DNA of 64,000 nt. Origin: Micromonospora rhizosphaerae. Lineage in GTDB: Bacteria > Actinomycetota > Actinomycetes > Mycobacteriales > Micromonosporaceae. A model generated the notes under the pieces. The model searched no databases and was not told the origin of the DNA. It worked only from the letters and a program-made list of their open reading frames with translations. Every line of letters starts with the position of its first letter. The stretch's first letter is position 1. Both the position numbers and the translations under genes were made by a program. Where the stretch lies: positions 1 through 64,000 of the forward strand of contig NZ_FMHV01000002.1 in NCBI RefSeq assembly GCF_900091465.1, given 5' to 3'. Shown here one piece after another: positions 46,573 through 54,990 of this stretch.

Positions 46573-49398
46573 ATGGTCGGATTCATCTGGCGCCAGCTAC
46601 GCGGCCGGGCCGGGCGTTCCCTGGCCCTGCTGGTCGGCGCGCTCGTCGCGACCACCAGCTTCATCGTGCTCACCAGCACGACGACCGCGTCCCGCCTCCA
46701 GGTGATCGGGGCGGTGGAGAGCAACAGCGCAGCCGCGTACGACATCCTGGTCCGGCCGAAGGGCAGCCGGACCGCACAGGAGGTGTCGCGCGGGCTGGTG
46801 CAGCCCAACTACCTCTCCGGGCTCTTCGGCGGCATCACGATGGCCCAGTACCAGCAGGTCGCGGCCACCAACGGCGTCAGCGTCGCGGCGCCGATCGCCA
46901 TGCTGGGCTACTCCACCCGGGTGGTGCCGGTGGAGGTGGACGTGACCGCCGCGGTGGACCGCAACGCCGAAAGCCAGGTCATCCGCATCGATCCGACCTT
47001 CGCCGCCGAGCGGGGGCTGTCCCGCGCAGCGGCCCGCCCGCACTACGCCTACGTGACCCGGAACGAGGTGGTCTACCCGGACTTCGGTGCGGAACCCGAC
47101 TCGGGGCCGGTCCGGCACAGCAACGGCAGGTCCTATCCGGCGGGGCAGTGCAACGGGGCATTCGGGGTTCCCCTGGAGGTTCTCCCGAACGGTCGGGCCG
47201 AACCGATCTGCGGACCACCCGAGGTTAGCGGCGAGGCTGGCACGACCCACTCCGACCTGGACGAGAGCGCCTTCCGGGCCGTCCGGCTGCTCGACGACGG
47301 CCGGTTCGAGGTCATGGGCGTCGTGCGCGGCGGGCAGGGCCCCGAGCGGGTCACGAAGGTCGTCGACCGCCTGATGGTTTCCATCGCCTGGTACGTGCCG
47401 TTCCTGGTCGCGGCCGTCGACCCACCGGCCGAGGAGCGGCTGGTCGGGCTGACCGGCGCCGTCGTTGAAGGTCGGACGCTCCGCACCGATGACCTGCCGG
47501 TGGACCTGCCCGGCTTGCAGAACCGGCAGTTCCCGGTGCTCGTCACCACCCGCCCGTACGTGGACGGCACCGTCTCGGTGTCCCTCTCCCGGCTCCGCCC
47601 CGACCGGGTGGCCGGCCTTTCCGGCGCGGCGGTCACCCGCGCGTTGGAACGGGCCGACCGGATCGCGGCCGGGTCAGCCCGGCTGGACGTCGAGGCCGCG
47701 CATCGCGCACAGATGACGGCGGAGGTCCAGGGCGGTGACGACTGCTGCTACGCCGCCCTGTGGCCGCTGGTGCAGGCAGGGCAGACCGGCTACGACGAGC
47801 TTCCGGACGGCGTGCTGCGGGCCCGGACGGTCGACCCCGACCCCGGGGCGTACGCGCTGCCCAACGAGGCCACGGCGGTGCCCTGGCTCAGCGCGGACGT
47901 GTCGTTCCGTCCGCTCCGCCAGCTGGAGGTCCGCGATACCGCGGCGACGCGCTACCCCGGGTGGCGGCCGGTCGGCATCTTCGACCCGGAGCGGCTGGCC
48001 GCGTTCGGCGACCTGTCCCGGGTGCCGCTGGAGACCTACGAGCCGCCGACGGCCGAGGGGGCGGACGCGCGCAGCCGGGCGGCGCTCGGCGGTCAGCCGC
48101 TGCTGCCCAGCGGCAACCCCGGCGGCTACCTCGGCACACCGCCGTTCCTGCTGACCAACCTGGCGTCCCTACCGAAGCTCCTCGAGGATGCGACCGGCCC
48201 GCAGCGCGCCGCGCCGATCAGCGCGATCCGGGTACGGGTCGCGGATGTCGACGGCTACAGCGAGCGTTCCGCGGAACGGGTCCGCCTGGTGGCCGAGCAG
48301 ATCGCCGACGCCACCGGCCTCGACGTGGACATCACGCTGGGCTCCTCCCCCGCCCCGCAGACCGTCGAGCTGCCCGCCGGATCGTTTGGGCGGCCCGCAC
48401 TGCGACTGGCGGAGAACTGGTCCGCGCTCGGTGTCGCGTCCGTCATCGTGCAGGCCGTCGACCGCAAGAGCGTGCTGCTCTTCCTGCTCGTCCTGGTCGT
48501 GTGCGCGCTCTTCCTGGGCAACGCGGTCTCCGCCGCAGTCCGGGACCGCCGGTCCGAACTGGCCCTGCTCGCCTGCCTCGGCTGGCCGGCGCGGCGGATC
48601 AGCCTGCTCATCCTCGGCGAGGTTGCCGCGCTCGGCCTCGCCGCCGGGCTGCTCTCCCTCGCTCTCGCGACGCCGACCTCCGCGGCGCTCGGCATCGACG
48701 TCGGCTGGCGCCGGGCCGTCCTCGCCGTTCCGGTGGCGCTGCTCCTGGCGCTGGTCGCGGGTCTGGCGCCGGCGCTGCGCGCCAGTCGCGCGCATCCGGC
48801 GGCCGCCTTGCGACCGCCGGTCGCGGCGGCCCGCCGGGCGGGGCGACCCCGCACCCTGCTCCGGTTGGCCCTCACCAACCTCGCCCGCACACCGGGGCGG
48901 AGCCTGCTCGGCGCGGGAGCCCTGGCGATCGGGGTCGCCGCGCTGACCCTGGTGGGGGCCGTCTCGTACGCCTTCCGGGGCGCGGTCGTCGGCAGCCTGC
49001 TGGGGGACGCGATCTCGCTCAGCGTGCGCGGCCCGGACGTCGTCGCCGCGGCCGCGACCGTGCTGCTCGGCACCGCCGCCGTGGCCGACGTGCTCTATCT
49101 CGGCATCCGCGATCGCGCCGCCGAGCTGGCCACGCTGCGCGCGATCGGCTGGACCGACCCGGCGCTCAGCCGGCTGATCGGCTACGAAGGTCTCGCGCTC
49201 GGTGTGCTCGGCGGTGTCACCGGAGCCCTGCTGGGCCTGCTCGGCACGGTGGGCCTGATCGGCTCGCTGCCCGGCAGCCTGCTGCTGGTGGCCATCGTCA
49301 CGGCGGCCGCCGGCATCGTCGTCAGTTGCCTGGCGGCGCTCCTGCCGGCCACCCTGCTGCGCCGGCTCCCGACCGCGCGGCTGCTCGCCGAGGAGTGA
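46573..49398 (+). CDS. FtsX-like ABC transporter permease
   Basis: A 941-residue membrane protein. An N-terminal helix (LALLVGALVATTSFIVLTST) is followed by a large extracellular region (~residues 50-625) with no catalytic motif seen. Two FtsX-type blocks follow: KSVLLFLLVLVVCALFLGNA to GLAPALRAS, and a second ending SCLAALLPATLLRRLPTARL. The ATG at 46573 is preferred over one 21 codons earlier because the collapsed paralogue starts at the same residue. It works with the ATPase 72 bases upstream. The stop lies in the loop of a hairpin. Confidence 0.85.
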   Translation: MVGFIWRQLRGRAGRSLALLVGALVATTSFIVLTSTTTASRLQVIGAVESNSAAAYDILVRPKGSRTAQEVSRGLVQPNYLSGLFGGITMAQYQQVAATNGVSVAAPIAMLGYSTRVVPVEVDVTAAVDRNAESQVIRIDPTFAAERGLSRAAARPHYAYVTRNEVVYPDFGAEPDSGPVRHSNGRSYPAGQCNGAFGVPLEVLPNGRAEPICGPPEVSGEAGTTHSDLDESAFRAVRLLDDGRFEVMGVVRGGQGPERVTKVVDRLMVSIAWYVPFLVAAVDPPAEERLVGLTGAVVEGRTLRTDDLPVDLPGLQNRQFPVLVTTRPYVDGTVSVSLSRLRPDRVAGLSGAAVTRALERADRIAAGSARLDVEAAHRAQMTAEVQGGDDCCYAALWPLVQAGQTGYDELPDGVLRARTVDPDPGAYALPNEATAVPWLSADVSFRPLRQLEVRDTAATRYPGWRPVGIFDPERLAAFGDLSRVPLETYEPPTAEGADARSRAALGGQPLLPSGNPGGYLGTPPFLLTNLASLPKLLEDATGPQRAAPISAIRVRVADVDGYSERSAERVRLVAEQIADATGLDVDITLGSSPAPQTVELPAGSFGRPALRLAENWSALGVASVIVQAVDRKSVLLFLLVLVVCALFLGNAVSAAVRDRRSELALLACLGWPARRISLLILGEVAALGLAAGLLSLALATPTSAALGIDVGWRRAVLAVPVALLLALVAGLAPALRASRAHPAAALRPPVAAARRAGRPRTLLRLALTNLARTPGRSLLGAGALAIGVAALTLVGAVSYAFRGAVVGSLLGDAISLSVRGPDVVAAAATVLLGTAAVADVLYLGIRDRAAELATLRAIGWTDPALSRLIGYEGLALGVLGGVTGALLGLLGTVGLIGSLPGSLLLVAIVTAAAGIVVSCLAALLPATLLRRLPTARLLAEE

Positions 49399-49408
49399 CG
49401 AGCAGCCG
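49378..49408. terminator. hairpin at the end of the FtsX-like permease gene
   Basis: CGGCTGCTCG (49378-49387) and CGAGCAGCCG (49399-49408) form a perfect 10-base stem; the 11-base loop ends with the TGA stop. It lies between the convergent permease and glmM genes. Confidence 0.6.
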
Positions 49409-49444
49409 ACGGGTCGGGGGTCCGTTCCGCGCTGCTCGAGTCGG

Positions 49445-50803
49445 TCAGGATGCCACCGGGCTGGCGGCGCGGACCTGGGCGGCGATCCGCTCGGCCACCT
49501 CGCGGGCGGTCTCCTCGGTGGCGGCCTCGACCATGACCCGGACCAGCGGCTCGGTGCCCGACGGGCGCAGCAGCACCCGGCCGGTCTCGCCCAGCTCGGC
49601 CTCGGCCTGCTCCACCTCGGCGCGGACGGCCGGCGCGGCGGCGCCCGCCGTACGGTCGCCGACCGGCACGTTGATCAGCACCTGCGGCAGCTTGGTCACC
49701 ACGGAGCCCAGCTCGGCCAGCGACTTGCCGGTGGCGGCCATCCGGGACATCAGGTGCAGCCCGGTCAGCACGCCGTCGCCGGTGGTGGCGTACGCGGGCA
49801 TGACGATGTGGCCGCTCTGCTCGCCGCCGAGGGCCAGCCCGGAGGCGCGCAACTCCTCCAGCACGTACCGGTCGCCGACCTTGGTCTCGACCAGCCGGAT
49901 GCCCTGCGCGGACATCGCCAGCCGCAGGCCGAGGTTGCTCATCACGGTCGCGACCAGGGTGTCCTGCGTCAGTTCGCCGGCCTCCCGCATCGCGAGGGCC
50001 AGGATCGCCATCACCTGGTCGCCGTCCACCTGGTCGCCGTCGGCGGTCACCGCGACGCACCGATCGGCGTCGCCGTCGTGCGCGATGCCCAGGTGCGCCC
50101 CGTGCTCCACCACGGCGGCCCGCAGCGCCTCGATGTGGTTCGAGCCGCAGTCGTCGTTGATGTTGAGCCCGTCCGGCTCGGCGTTGATGGCGATCACCTC
50201 GGCGCCCGCCTCCCGGTACGCCGCCGGGGCGACCTCGGCGGCGGCGCCGTTGGCGCAGTCGACCACGACCTTGATCCCGTCCAGCCGGTGCGGGACGCTG
50301 TCCACCAGGTGCTGGACGTAGTGGTCGGCGCCGTCGAGCAGGTCGTGCACCCGTCCCACGCCGGCGCCGGTCGGCCGGTCCCAGTCGGTGGTGGCGTTCG
50401 CCTCGACGGCCGCCTCGATCCGCATCTCGATCTCGTCGGGCAACTTGTGCCCGCCGGCGGCGAAGAGCTTGATCCCGTTGTCCGGCATCGGGTTGTGCGA
50501 GGCGGAGAGCATCACACCCAGGTCGGCCTTGGCCTCGGCGGTGAGGAACGCGACCGCGGGGGTGGGTAGCACGCCGACCCGGACCACGTTCGCGCCGGCG
50601 CTGGTGAGACCGGCCACGACTGCGGCCTCCAGCATCTCGCCGCTGGCCCGGGTGTCCCGGCCGACCACGGCCAGCGGCGGATGGCTCTTGTCCGTCTCGG
50701 CGAGCGTGTGGGCGGCGGCCACCGCCACCGCGAGCGCCAATTCCGGGGTGAGATCCGCGTTCGCCCGCCCGCGTACGCCGTCCGTGCCGAACAACCGACC
50801 CAT
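49445..50803 (-). CDS. glmM: phosphoglucosamine mutase
   Basis: A 452-residue phosphohexomutase that converts glucosamine-6-phosphate to glucosamine-1-phosphate. The phosphoserine loop is [20 protein letters not shown], the Mg site [10 protein letters not shown], the sugar loop GGEQSGHIV and the phosphate-binding [15 protein letters not shown]. The start is the ATG of [12 protein letters not shown], with GGAGG about 9 bases before it. It acts directly after GlmS in the same pathway and lies downstream of rpsI, as in other actinobacteria. Confidence 0.95.
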   Translation of the reverse strand: MGRLFGTDGVRGRANADLTPELALAVAVAAAHTLAETDKSHPPLAVVGRDTRASGEMLEAAVVAGLTSAGANVVRVGVLPTPAVAFLTAEAKADLGVMLSASHNPMPDNGIKLFAAGGHKLPDEIEMRIEAAVEANATTDWDRPTGAGVGRVHDLLDGADHYVQHLVDSVPHRLDGIKVVVDCANGAAAEVAPAAYREAGAEVIAINAEPDGLNINDDCGSNHIEALRAAVVEHGAHLGIAHDGDADRCVAVTADGDQVDGDQVMAILALAMREAGELTQDTLVATVMSNLGLRLAMSAQGIRLVETKVGDRYVLEELRASGLALGGEQSGHIVMPAYATTGDGVLTGLHLMSRMAATGKSLAELGSVVTKLPQVLINVPVGDRTAGAAAPAVRAEVEQAEAELGETGRVLLRPSGTEPLVRVMVEAATEETAREVAERIAAQVRAASPVAS

Positions 50804-50849
50804 ACCCGCCAACCTCCGATGGAACTGCCGTTGAGTGGAGAAAGCGGAA

Positions 50850-50892
50850 CGGCCGGGCCACCTCCCCGATCGAGGGGAGGCGGACCCGGCCG
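50850..50892 (-). terminator. terminator of rplM-rpsI
   Basis: CGGCCGGGCCACCTCCCC (50850-50867) pairs with GGGGAGGCGGACCCGGCCG (50874-50892) with a small internal mismatch, leaving a 6-base loop. It begins 31 bases after the rpsI stop and precedes glmM. Confidence 0.75.
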
Positions 50893-50922
50893 TCCGTCAG
50901 AAGTACAAGGCGCTGGTGGTGA

Positions 50923-51387
50923 TCAGCGCTTCGAGTACTGGGGAGCCTTACGGGCCTTCTTGAGGCCGTACTTCTTGCTCTCCTTGACCCGGGGGTCACG
51001 GGTGAGGAAGCCGGCCTTCTTCAGCGCCGGGCGGTCGTCCGGCTCGCTGGCGATCAGCGCCCGGGCGATGGCCAGCCGCAGGGCACCGGCCTGGCCGGTG
51101 ATGCCGCCGCCGCGCAGGTTGGCGATGACGTCGAACGCCTCGACCTTCTCGGCGGTCACCAGCGGGTCCTTGATGAGCTGCTGGTGCACCTTGCTCGGGA
51201 AGTAGGCCTCGAGGTCACGGCCGTTGCAGGTGATCTTGCCGCTGCCCGGGACGATGCGGACCCGGACGATGGCCTCCTTGCGCCGACCCACGGTCTGGAT
51301 CGGGCGGTCGCCACGAGGCGCGCGGGCGACGGGCGCCGGCGCCTCGGTGGCCTCGGGGGCAACCTCGGTGGCGGTGATGTCGGTCAT
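50923..51387 (-). CDS. rpsI: 30S ribosomal protein S9
   Basis: A 154-residue S9. A ~35-residue Ala/Pro/Glu-rich N-terminal extension ([20 protein letters not shown]) precedes the S9 core ([20 protein letters not shown]), which ends with the basic tail [12 protein letters not shown] that reaches the P-site tRNA. The ATG follows GAAGGAAACAGC. It lies 20 bases after rplM in the conserved L13-S9 operon. Confidence 0.96.
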   Translation of the reverse strand: MTDITATEVAPEATEAPAPVARAPRGDRPIQTVGRRKEAIVRVRIVPGSGKITCNGRDLEAYFPSKVHQQLIKDPLVTAEKVEAFDVIANLRGGGITGQAGALRLAIARALIASEPDDRPALKKAGFLTRDPRVKESKKYGLKKARKAPQYSKR

Positions 51388-51407
51388 GCTGTTTCCTTCG
51401 CCCGCGC

Positions 51408-51851
51408 TCACTGCGCGATCTGCTTGATCTCGAACGGCACCGGCTGCTGCGCGCCGTGCGGGTGCTCGGCACCGGCGTAGACCTTCAGCTTCTTGAGCAT
51501 CTGACGGCCGAGCTTGTTGTGCGGGAGCATCCCCTTCACGGCCAGCTCGATGGCCCGCTCGGGACGCTTGGTGAGCAGCTCGTCGTAGCCGACCTGCTTC
51601 AGACCACCCGGGTAACCGGAGTGCCGGTAGGCGATCTTCTGCTGCCGCTTGTTGCCGGTCAGCGCAACCTTGCCCGCGTTCACGATGACGACGAAGTCGC
51701 CCGTGTCGACGTGCGGCGCGAAAGTCGGCTTGTGCTTGCCGCGCAGCAGCGTGGCGGCGTGGGTGGCCAGGCGGCCCAGCACGACATCAGAAGCGTCGAT
51801 GACGTGCCACTGACGCTCGATCTCACCCGGCTTCGGGCTGTACGTACGCAC
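51408..51851 (-). CDS. rplM: 50S ribosomal protein L13
   Basis: A 147-residue L13. The start [20 protein letters not shown] uses GTG, and [40 protein letters not shown] and [20 protein letters not shown] are family segments. It is first of the rplM-rpsI operon. The 190 bases upstream, shared with the end of narK, should hold the promoter and leader, but I could not place promoter boxes with confidence. Confidence 0.96.
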   Translation of the reverse strand: MRTYSPKPGEIERQWHVIDASDVVLGRLATHAATLLRGKHKPTFAPHVDTGDFVVIVNAGKVALTGNKRQQKIAYRHSGYPGGLKQVGYDELLTKRPERAIELAVKGMLPHNKLGRQMLKKLKVYAGAEHPHGAQQPVPFEIKQIAQ

Positions 51852-52041
51852 AGGTCTACCTTGTCTCGTCGTCGGTCTGGGGTCGCGCGCCGAGGTGACA
51901 AGGCGCGCACGAACGACCAAGCGTACCTGATCGGCACGCCTCTGAATGTCGTACAACAGCAGGCAACGATACCCGGCGCCCGGCCGGCAGGTCAAAACGG
52001 GGGGTCACCCCGCGTGACCTGCCGACGGGACATGGCGCAGC

Positions 52042-53409
52042 TCACACCCCCGGCAGCCGACGCGGCCCCGGGCGCAGGTAGACCGCCCAGGTCACCGCGA
52101 AGCAGAGCGCGTACCAGCCGATGAAGGCCAGGTAGGCGGCGTCCGCGTTGCCGGAGCTCAGGAACGACTGCCGGAAGGCCACGTTCACCAGGACCCCGCC
52201 GGACGCGCCGACCGCCCCGGCGATGCCGATCAACGCCCCGGCCAGCCGCCGGCTGCGCCGCTCGGCCACCGCCGGGTCGCCACCCCGGGCCGCCTCGGCC
52301 GCCGCCCGGGCCCGGAAGATCGCCGGGATCATCTTGTACGTCGACCCGTTCCCGATCCCGGAGAAGACGAAGAGCGCCAGGAACCCGGCCAGGTAGAGCG
52401 GGAACGACCGCTCCCGGGAGGCGTACAGCACTGCCCCGGCGCCGGCCGCCATGGCGACGAAGTTCCAGAAGGTGACCCGGGCCCCGCCGAGCCGGTCGGC
52501 GAGCTGCCCGCCGAGCGGCCGGATGAGCGAGCCGATCAGGGGACCGAGAAAGGTCAGCCAGGCCGCGTCGACCGGGGTGGGAAACCGGTCGTGGAACTGG
52601 AGCTGGAGCACCTGGCCGAAGGCGAAGCCGAAGCCGATGAACGAGCCGAAGGTGCCGATGTAGAGCAGGGACATCACCCAGGTGTGCGGCTCCCGGGCGG
52701 CCTCGCGCAGCGCGCCGGGCTCGTTCCGCGCGCCCGGGATGTTGTCCAGCCAGCGCGCCGCCGCCAGCGCGGCCAGCACGATCAGCGGCAGGTAGACCGC
52801 CGGCACCAGCCGGGGGTACGCGGCCCCGGCGGTGGCCAGCACCGCCAGCCCGACCAGCTGCACCGCCGGTACGCCGAGGTTGCCGCCGCCCGCGTTGAGC
52901 CCGAGCGCGCGACCCTTGAGCCGTTCGGGGTAGAAGAGGTTGATGTTCGCCATCGACGAGGCGAAGTTGCCGCCGCCGACCCCGGTCAGGCAGGCCAGCA
53001 CCAGCAACGTGGGGTAGGACACCCCGGGAGAGATCACCAGCGCCATCGGCACCGCGGGCACCAGCAGCATCAGCGCGCTGACGATCGTCCAGTTCCGCCC
53101 GCCGAACCGGGCCACCGCGAGCGTGTACGGCAGCCGCAGCACCGCGCCCAGCGCGGCCGGCACGGCGGTGAGCAGGAACTTCCCGGCCGGGTCGATGCCG
53201 TACTGCGGCCCGAGGAAGAGCACCATCACCGACCACAGGCTCCACACCGAGAAGCCGACGTGCTCGGCGAAGATCGAGACGTACAGGTTGCGCCGGGCGA
53301 TCGGCGCGCCGGTCGTACGCCAGAATTCCGGGTCCTCGGGGCGCCAGTCGGTGATCGGCTGCCGGCGCCCGGCGGTGATCAGGGTGGCGGCGGGGGCCAG
53401 TGTGCTCAC
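52042..53409 (-). CDS. narK: nitrate/nitrite MFS transporter NarK
   Basis: A 455-residue, twelve-helix transporter of the nitrate/nitrite porter family. The signatures are GVGGGNFASSMANINLFYPE in helix 5 and FVFSGIGNGSTYKMIPAIFR in helix 10, the two glycine-rich nitrate motifs. The N-terminus ITDWRPEDPEFWRTTGAPIA is typical of actinobacterial NarK. The GTG start follows GGAGGAGTCGCC. It lies near the nitrate-reducing operon and should supply its substrate, although a toxin-antitoxin pair and a methyltransferase gene stand between. Confidence 0.92.
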   Translation of the reverse strand: MSTLAPAATLITAGRRQPITDWRPEDPEFWRTTGAPIARRNLYVSIFAEHVGFSVWSLWSVMVLFLGPQYGIDPAGKFLLTAVPAALGAVLRLPYTLAVARFGGRNWTIVSALMLLVPAVPMALVISPGVSYPTLLVLACLTGVGGGNFASSMANINLFYPERLKGRALGLNAGGGNLGVPAVQLVGLAVLATAGAAYPRLVPAVYLPLIVLAALAAARWLDNIPGARNEPGALREAAREPHTWVMSLLYIGTFGSFIGFGFAFGQVLQLQFHDRFPTPVDAAWLTFLGPLIGSLIRPLGGQLADRLGGARVTFWNFVAMAAGAGAVLYASRERSFPLYLAGFLALFVFSGIGNGSTYKMIPAIFRARAAAEAARGGDPAVAERRSRRLAGALIGIAGAVGASGGVLVNVAFRQSFLSSGNADAAYLAFIGWYALCFAVTWAVYLRPGPRRLPGV

Positions 53410-53533
53410 GGCGACTCCTCCTCGTCGATCGACCAGGAGGGACGCTAGGCACGGGCGGTTACCCGCCGGTGCCCGCCGCGGGTCGTTCCGGAAACGGAGA
53501 TCGCACGTCGGCCGGGCCGCCGCGGTGAGCCGG

Positions 53534-53827
53534 TCAGAGCTGCTGCAGGATGCGCAGCGCCCGGCCGACCCGCTGCATGGTCTCGGTGTCGGCCACGTCC
53601 ACGCACTCGGTGAACCACTTCTTCATGGGCGAGGAGAGCCGGTCGGGCATCACCACGTGACCGCCCATCCGCACCGCCAGCGGCGAGTCCCGCAGCAGCG
53701 ACTCCTCGACCACCTCGGCCACGATCACGATCGGCACGTCGGTGGAGTTGTACACGTCCGAACTGATCACCAGCCCGAGCCGTTCCCGGGCGCCCTCGAT
53801 GCGCCAGATCTCGCCCCTACGCAGCAC
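53534..53827 (-). CDS. mazF: MazF/PemK-family toxin
   Basis: A 97-residue endoribonuclease-type toxin that would cut mRNA when free of its antitoxin. It begins LRRGEIWRIEGARERLGLVI with the conserved RGEIW and the SSDVYN segment, and ends with the basic helix VGRALRILQQL. The GTG start overlaps the antitoxin gene by 11 bases, normal for such pairs. The pair is probably self-regulated through the palindrome at 54097-54111. Confidence 0.85.
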   Translation of the reverse strand: MLRRGEIWRIEGARERLGLVISSDVYNSTDVPIVIVAEVVEESLLRDSPLAVRMGGHVVMPDRLSSPMKKWFTECVDVADTETMQRVGRALRILQQL

Positions 53828-54074
53828 GCGGACGTCCGCCGAAGAGCGCGTCGTCGACCATCGCGGCCTCGTCCGCGTCGGCGAGCGCGGCAGACTCCAG
53901 ATCCAGTCCGGCGCGACCGACGGCGGCGGCGTGCGCGGTGAAGACCTCGCGCAGCGCCTTCTCCCGGGCGGCCTGGTCCATCCATGCGGACAGGGAGAGC
54001 CCCTCGCGCTTGGCGAACCGGCGCGCCTCCTCGATCGTCTCGTCGGAGAACGAGAGGGTCACCTTGGCAGTCAT
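53817..54074 (-). CDS. ribbon-helix-helix antitoxin of the MazF-type toxin
   Basis: An 85-residue protein. The N-terminus MTAKVTLSFSDETIEEARRF has the strand-helix start of a ribbon-helix-helix DNA-binding fold, and LSLSAWMDQAAREKALREVF completes the second helix. The acidic C-terminus (ALADADEAAMVDDALFGG) should wrap the toxin. It precedes and overlaps mazF. No other antitoxin class fits better. Confidence 0.75.
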   Translation of the reverse strand: MTAKVTLSFSDETIEEARRFAKREGLSLSAWMDQAAREKALREVFTAHAAAVGRAGLDLESAALADADEAAMVDDALFGGRPRAA

Positions 54075-54096
54075 GCCGGACAGACTACCCAGCGGT

Positions 54097-54111
54097 ATGA
54101 CTCATAGTCAT
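54097..54111. promoter_or_regulatory. palindromic operator upstream of the toxin-antitoxin pair
   Basis: ATGACT-CAT-AGTCAT is an inverted repeat with perfect 6-base arms, 22 bases upstream of the antitoxin start. It is AT-richer than the surroundings. Autorepression by the antitoxin-toxin complex is the likely role. Confidence 0.6.
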
Positions 54112-54138
54112 CCCTGCCCGCACCTGCCGCCGAACCGG

Positions 54139-54843
54139 TCAAACCACGCCAGGGCGGCGGCCGCCGAAGGCGGCGAAGCGCCACGCCTTGAAGAAGCAGT
54201 CGACGTCGATCAGGCCGGCCTCGATCAGCCAGCCGCACTGCTCGGCCACCGGGGCCGGCCGGTCGTGCCGCATCCGCTCGCGGGCGGCGGCGAGCTCCGC
54301 GTCGTCCGAGCCGAGCTCGGTGACCTGCGCGACCCAGACCTCGTCGTAGCGCCGGTCCAGCGCCGGGGTCGGGCCGGCCACCTGCTCGGCGTTGACGAAG
54401 ACCCCGCCGGGGACCAGCGCCTCCGCCGCCCGCCGGTAGAGCGCCCGCTTGCCGTCGTCGTCGAGGTGGTGGATGGCCAGGGCGGAGACCACCGCGTCGT
54501 ACCGGCCGGCCGGGAGCGGGTCGGCCAGGTCGGCCCGTACCACCCGGTGCGGCACGCCCCGGGCCCGCAACTGGTCGGTGGCGACGGCGAGCATGCCCGG
54601 CGCGGCGTCGACCAGGGTCAGCCGGATCCCCGGCAGGGCGGCGGCGAGCAGCAGGGAGAGCAGCCCGGTGCCCGCGCCCAGGTCCAGCACCTCGGGGGTA
54701 CGCCCGGCGGCCAGCGCCGCCCGCAACGGCGGCGCGGCGACCTCGACGGCCGTCCCGTAGAAGGCGTCGAAGCAGGGCACCAGCCGTCGCCGCGCCTTGT
54801 CGTACGTGCCCGCGACCGCGTCGAACGCGTCCGCCACCGTCAT
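54139..54843 (-). CDS. class I SAM-dependent methyltransferase
   Basis: A 234-residue methyltransferase. Motif I is EVLDLGAGTGLLSLLLAAAL, followed by the acidic LTLVDAAPGM and the post-motif DAVVSALAIHHLDDDGKRAL. The N-terminus ADAFDAVAGTYDKARRRLVP resembles the small-molecule or quinone methyltransferases of the Methyltransf_25 type. The substrate is unknown. It is divergent from the nitrate reductase gene, across 147 bases; TATCAT about 40 bases upstream could be its -10 box. Confidence 0.8.
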   Translation of the reverse strand: MTVADAFDAVAGTYDKARRRLVPCFDAFYGTAVEVAAPPLRAALAAGRTPEVLDLGAGTGLLSLLLAAALPGIRLTLVDAAPGMLAVATDQLRARGVPHRVVRADLADPLPAGRYDAVVSALAIHHLDDDGKRALYRRAAEALVPGGVFVNAEQVAGPTPALDRRYDEVWVAQVTELGSDDAELAAARERMRHDRPAPVAEQCGWLIEAGLIDVDCFFKAWRFAAFGGRRPGVV

Positions 54844-54928
54844 CGCGGCCTCCCGTTATTCAGGATTTTGGTCCCACATGATAGACCCGGAGGTCCGACC
54901 CGGTGCACCCGTGCGGTGTGAGCCGCTC

Positions 54929-54944
54929 TTGACAGGCCCGAAAC
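54929..54944 (+). promoter_or_regulatory. candidate GlnR box upstream of the nitrate assimilation operon
   Basis: TTGAC, 6 bases, GAAAC fits one a-b site pair of the actinobacterial GlnR consensus (GTNAC-N6-GAAAC) with one mismatch. It lies 46 bases before the nitrate reductase start. A second upstream pair is not convincing. GlnR activates nitrate assimilation genes in actinomycetes when nitrogen is limiting. Confidence 0.5.
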
Positions 54945-54990
54945 AGAAGGGACCCGGGCCGGAAACCGCCCGGCGGCACTCTTCTCGGGC

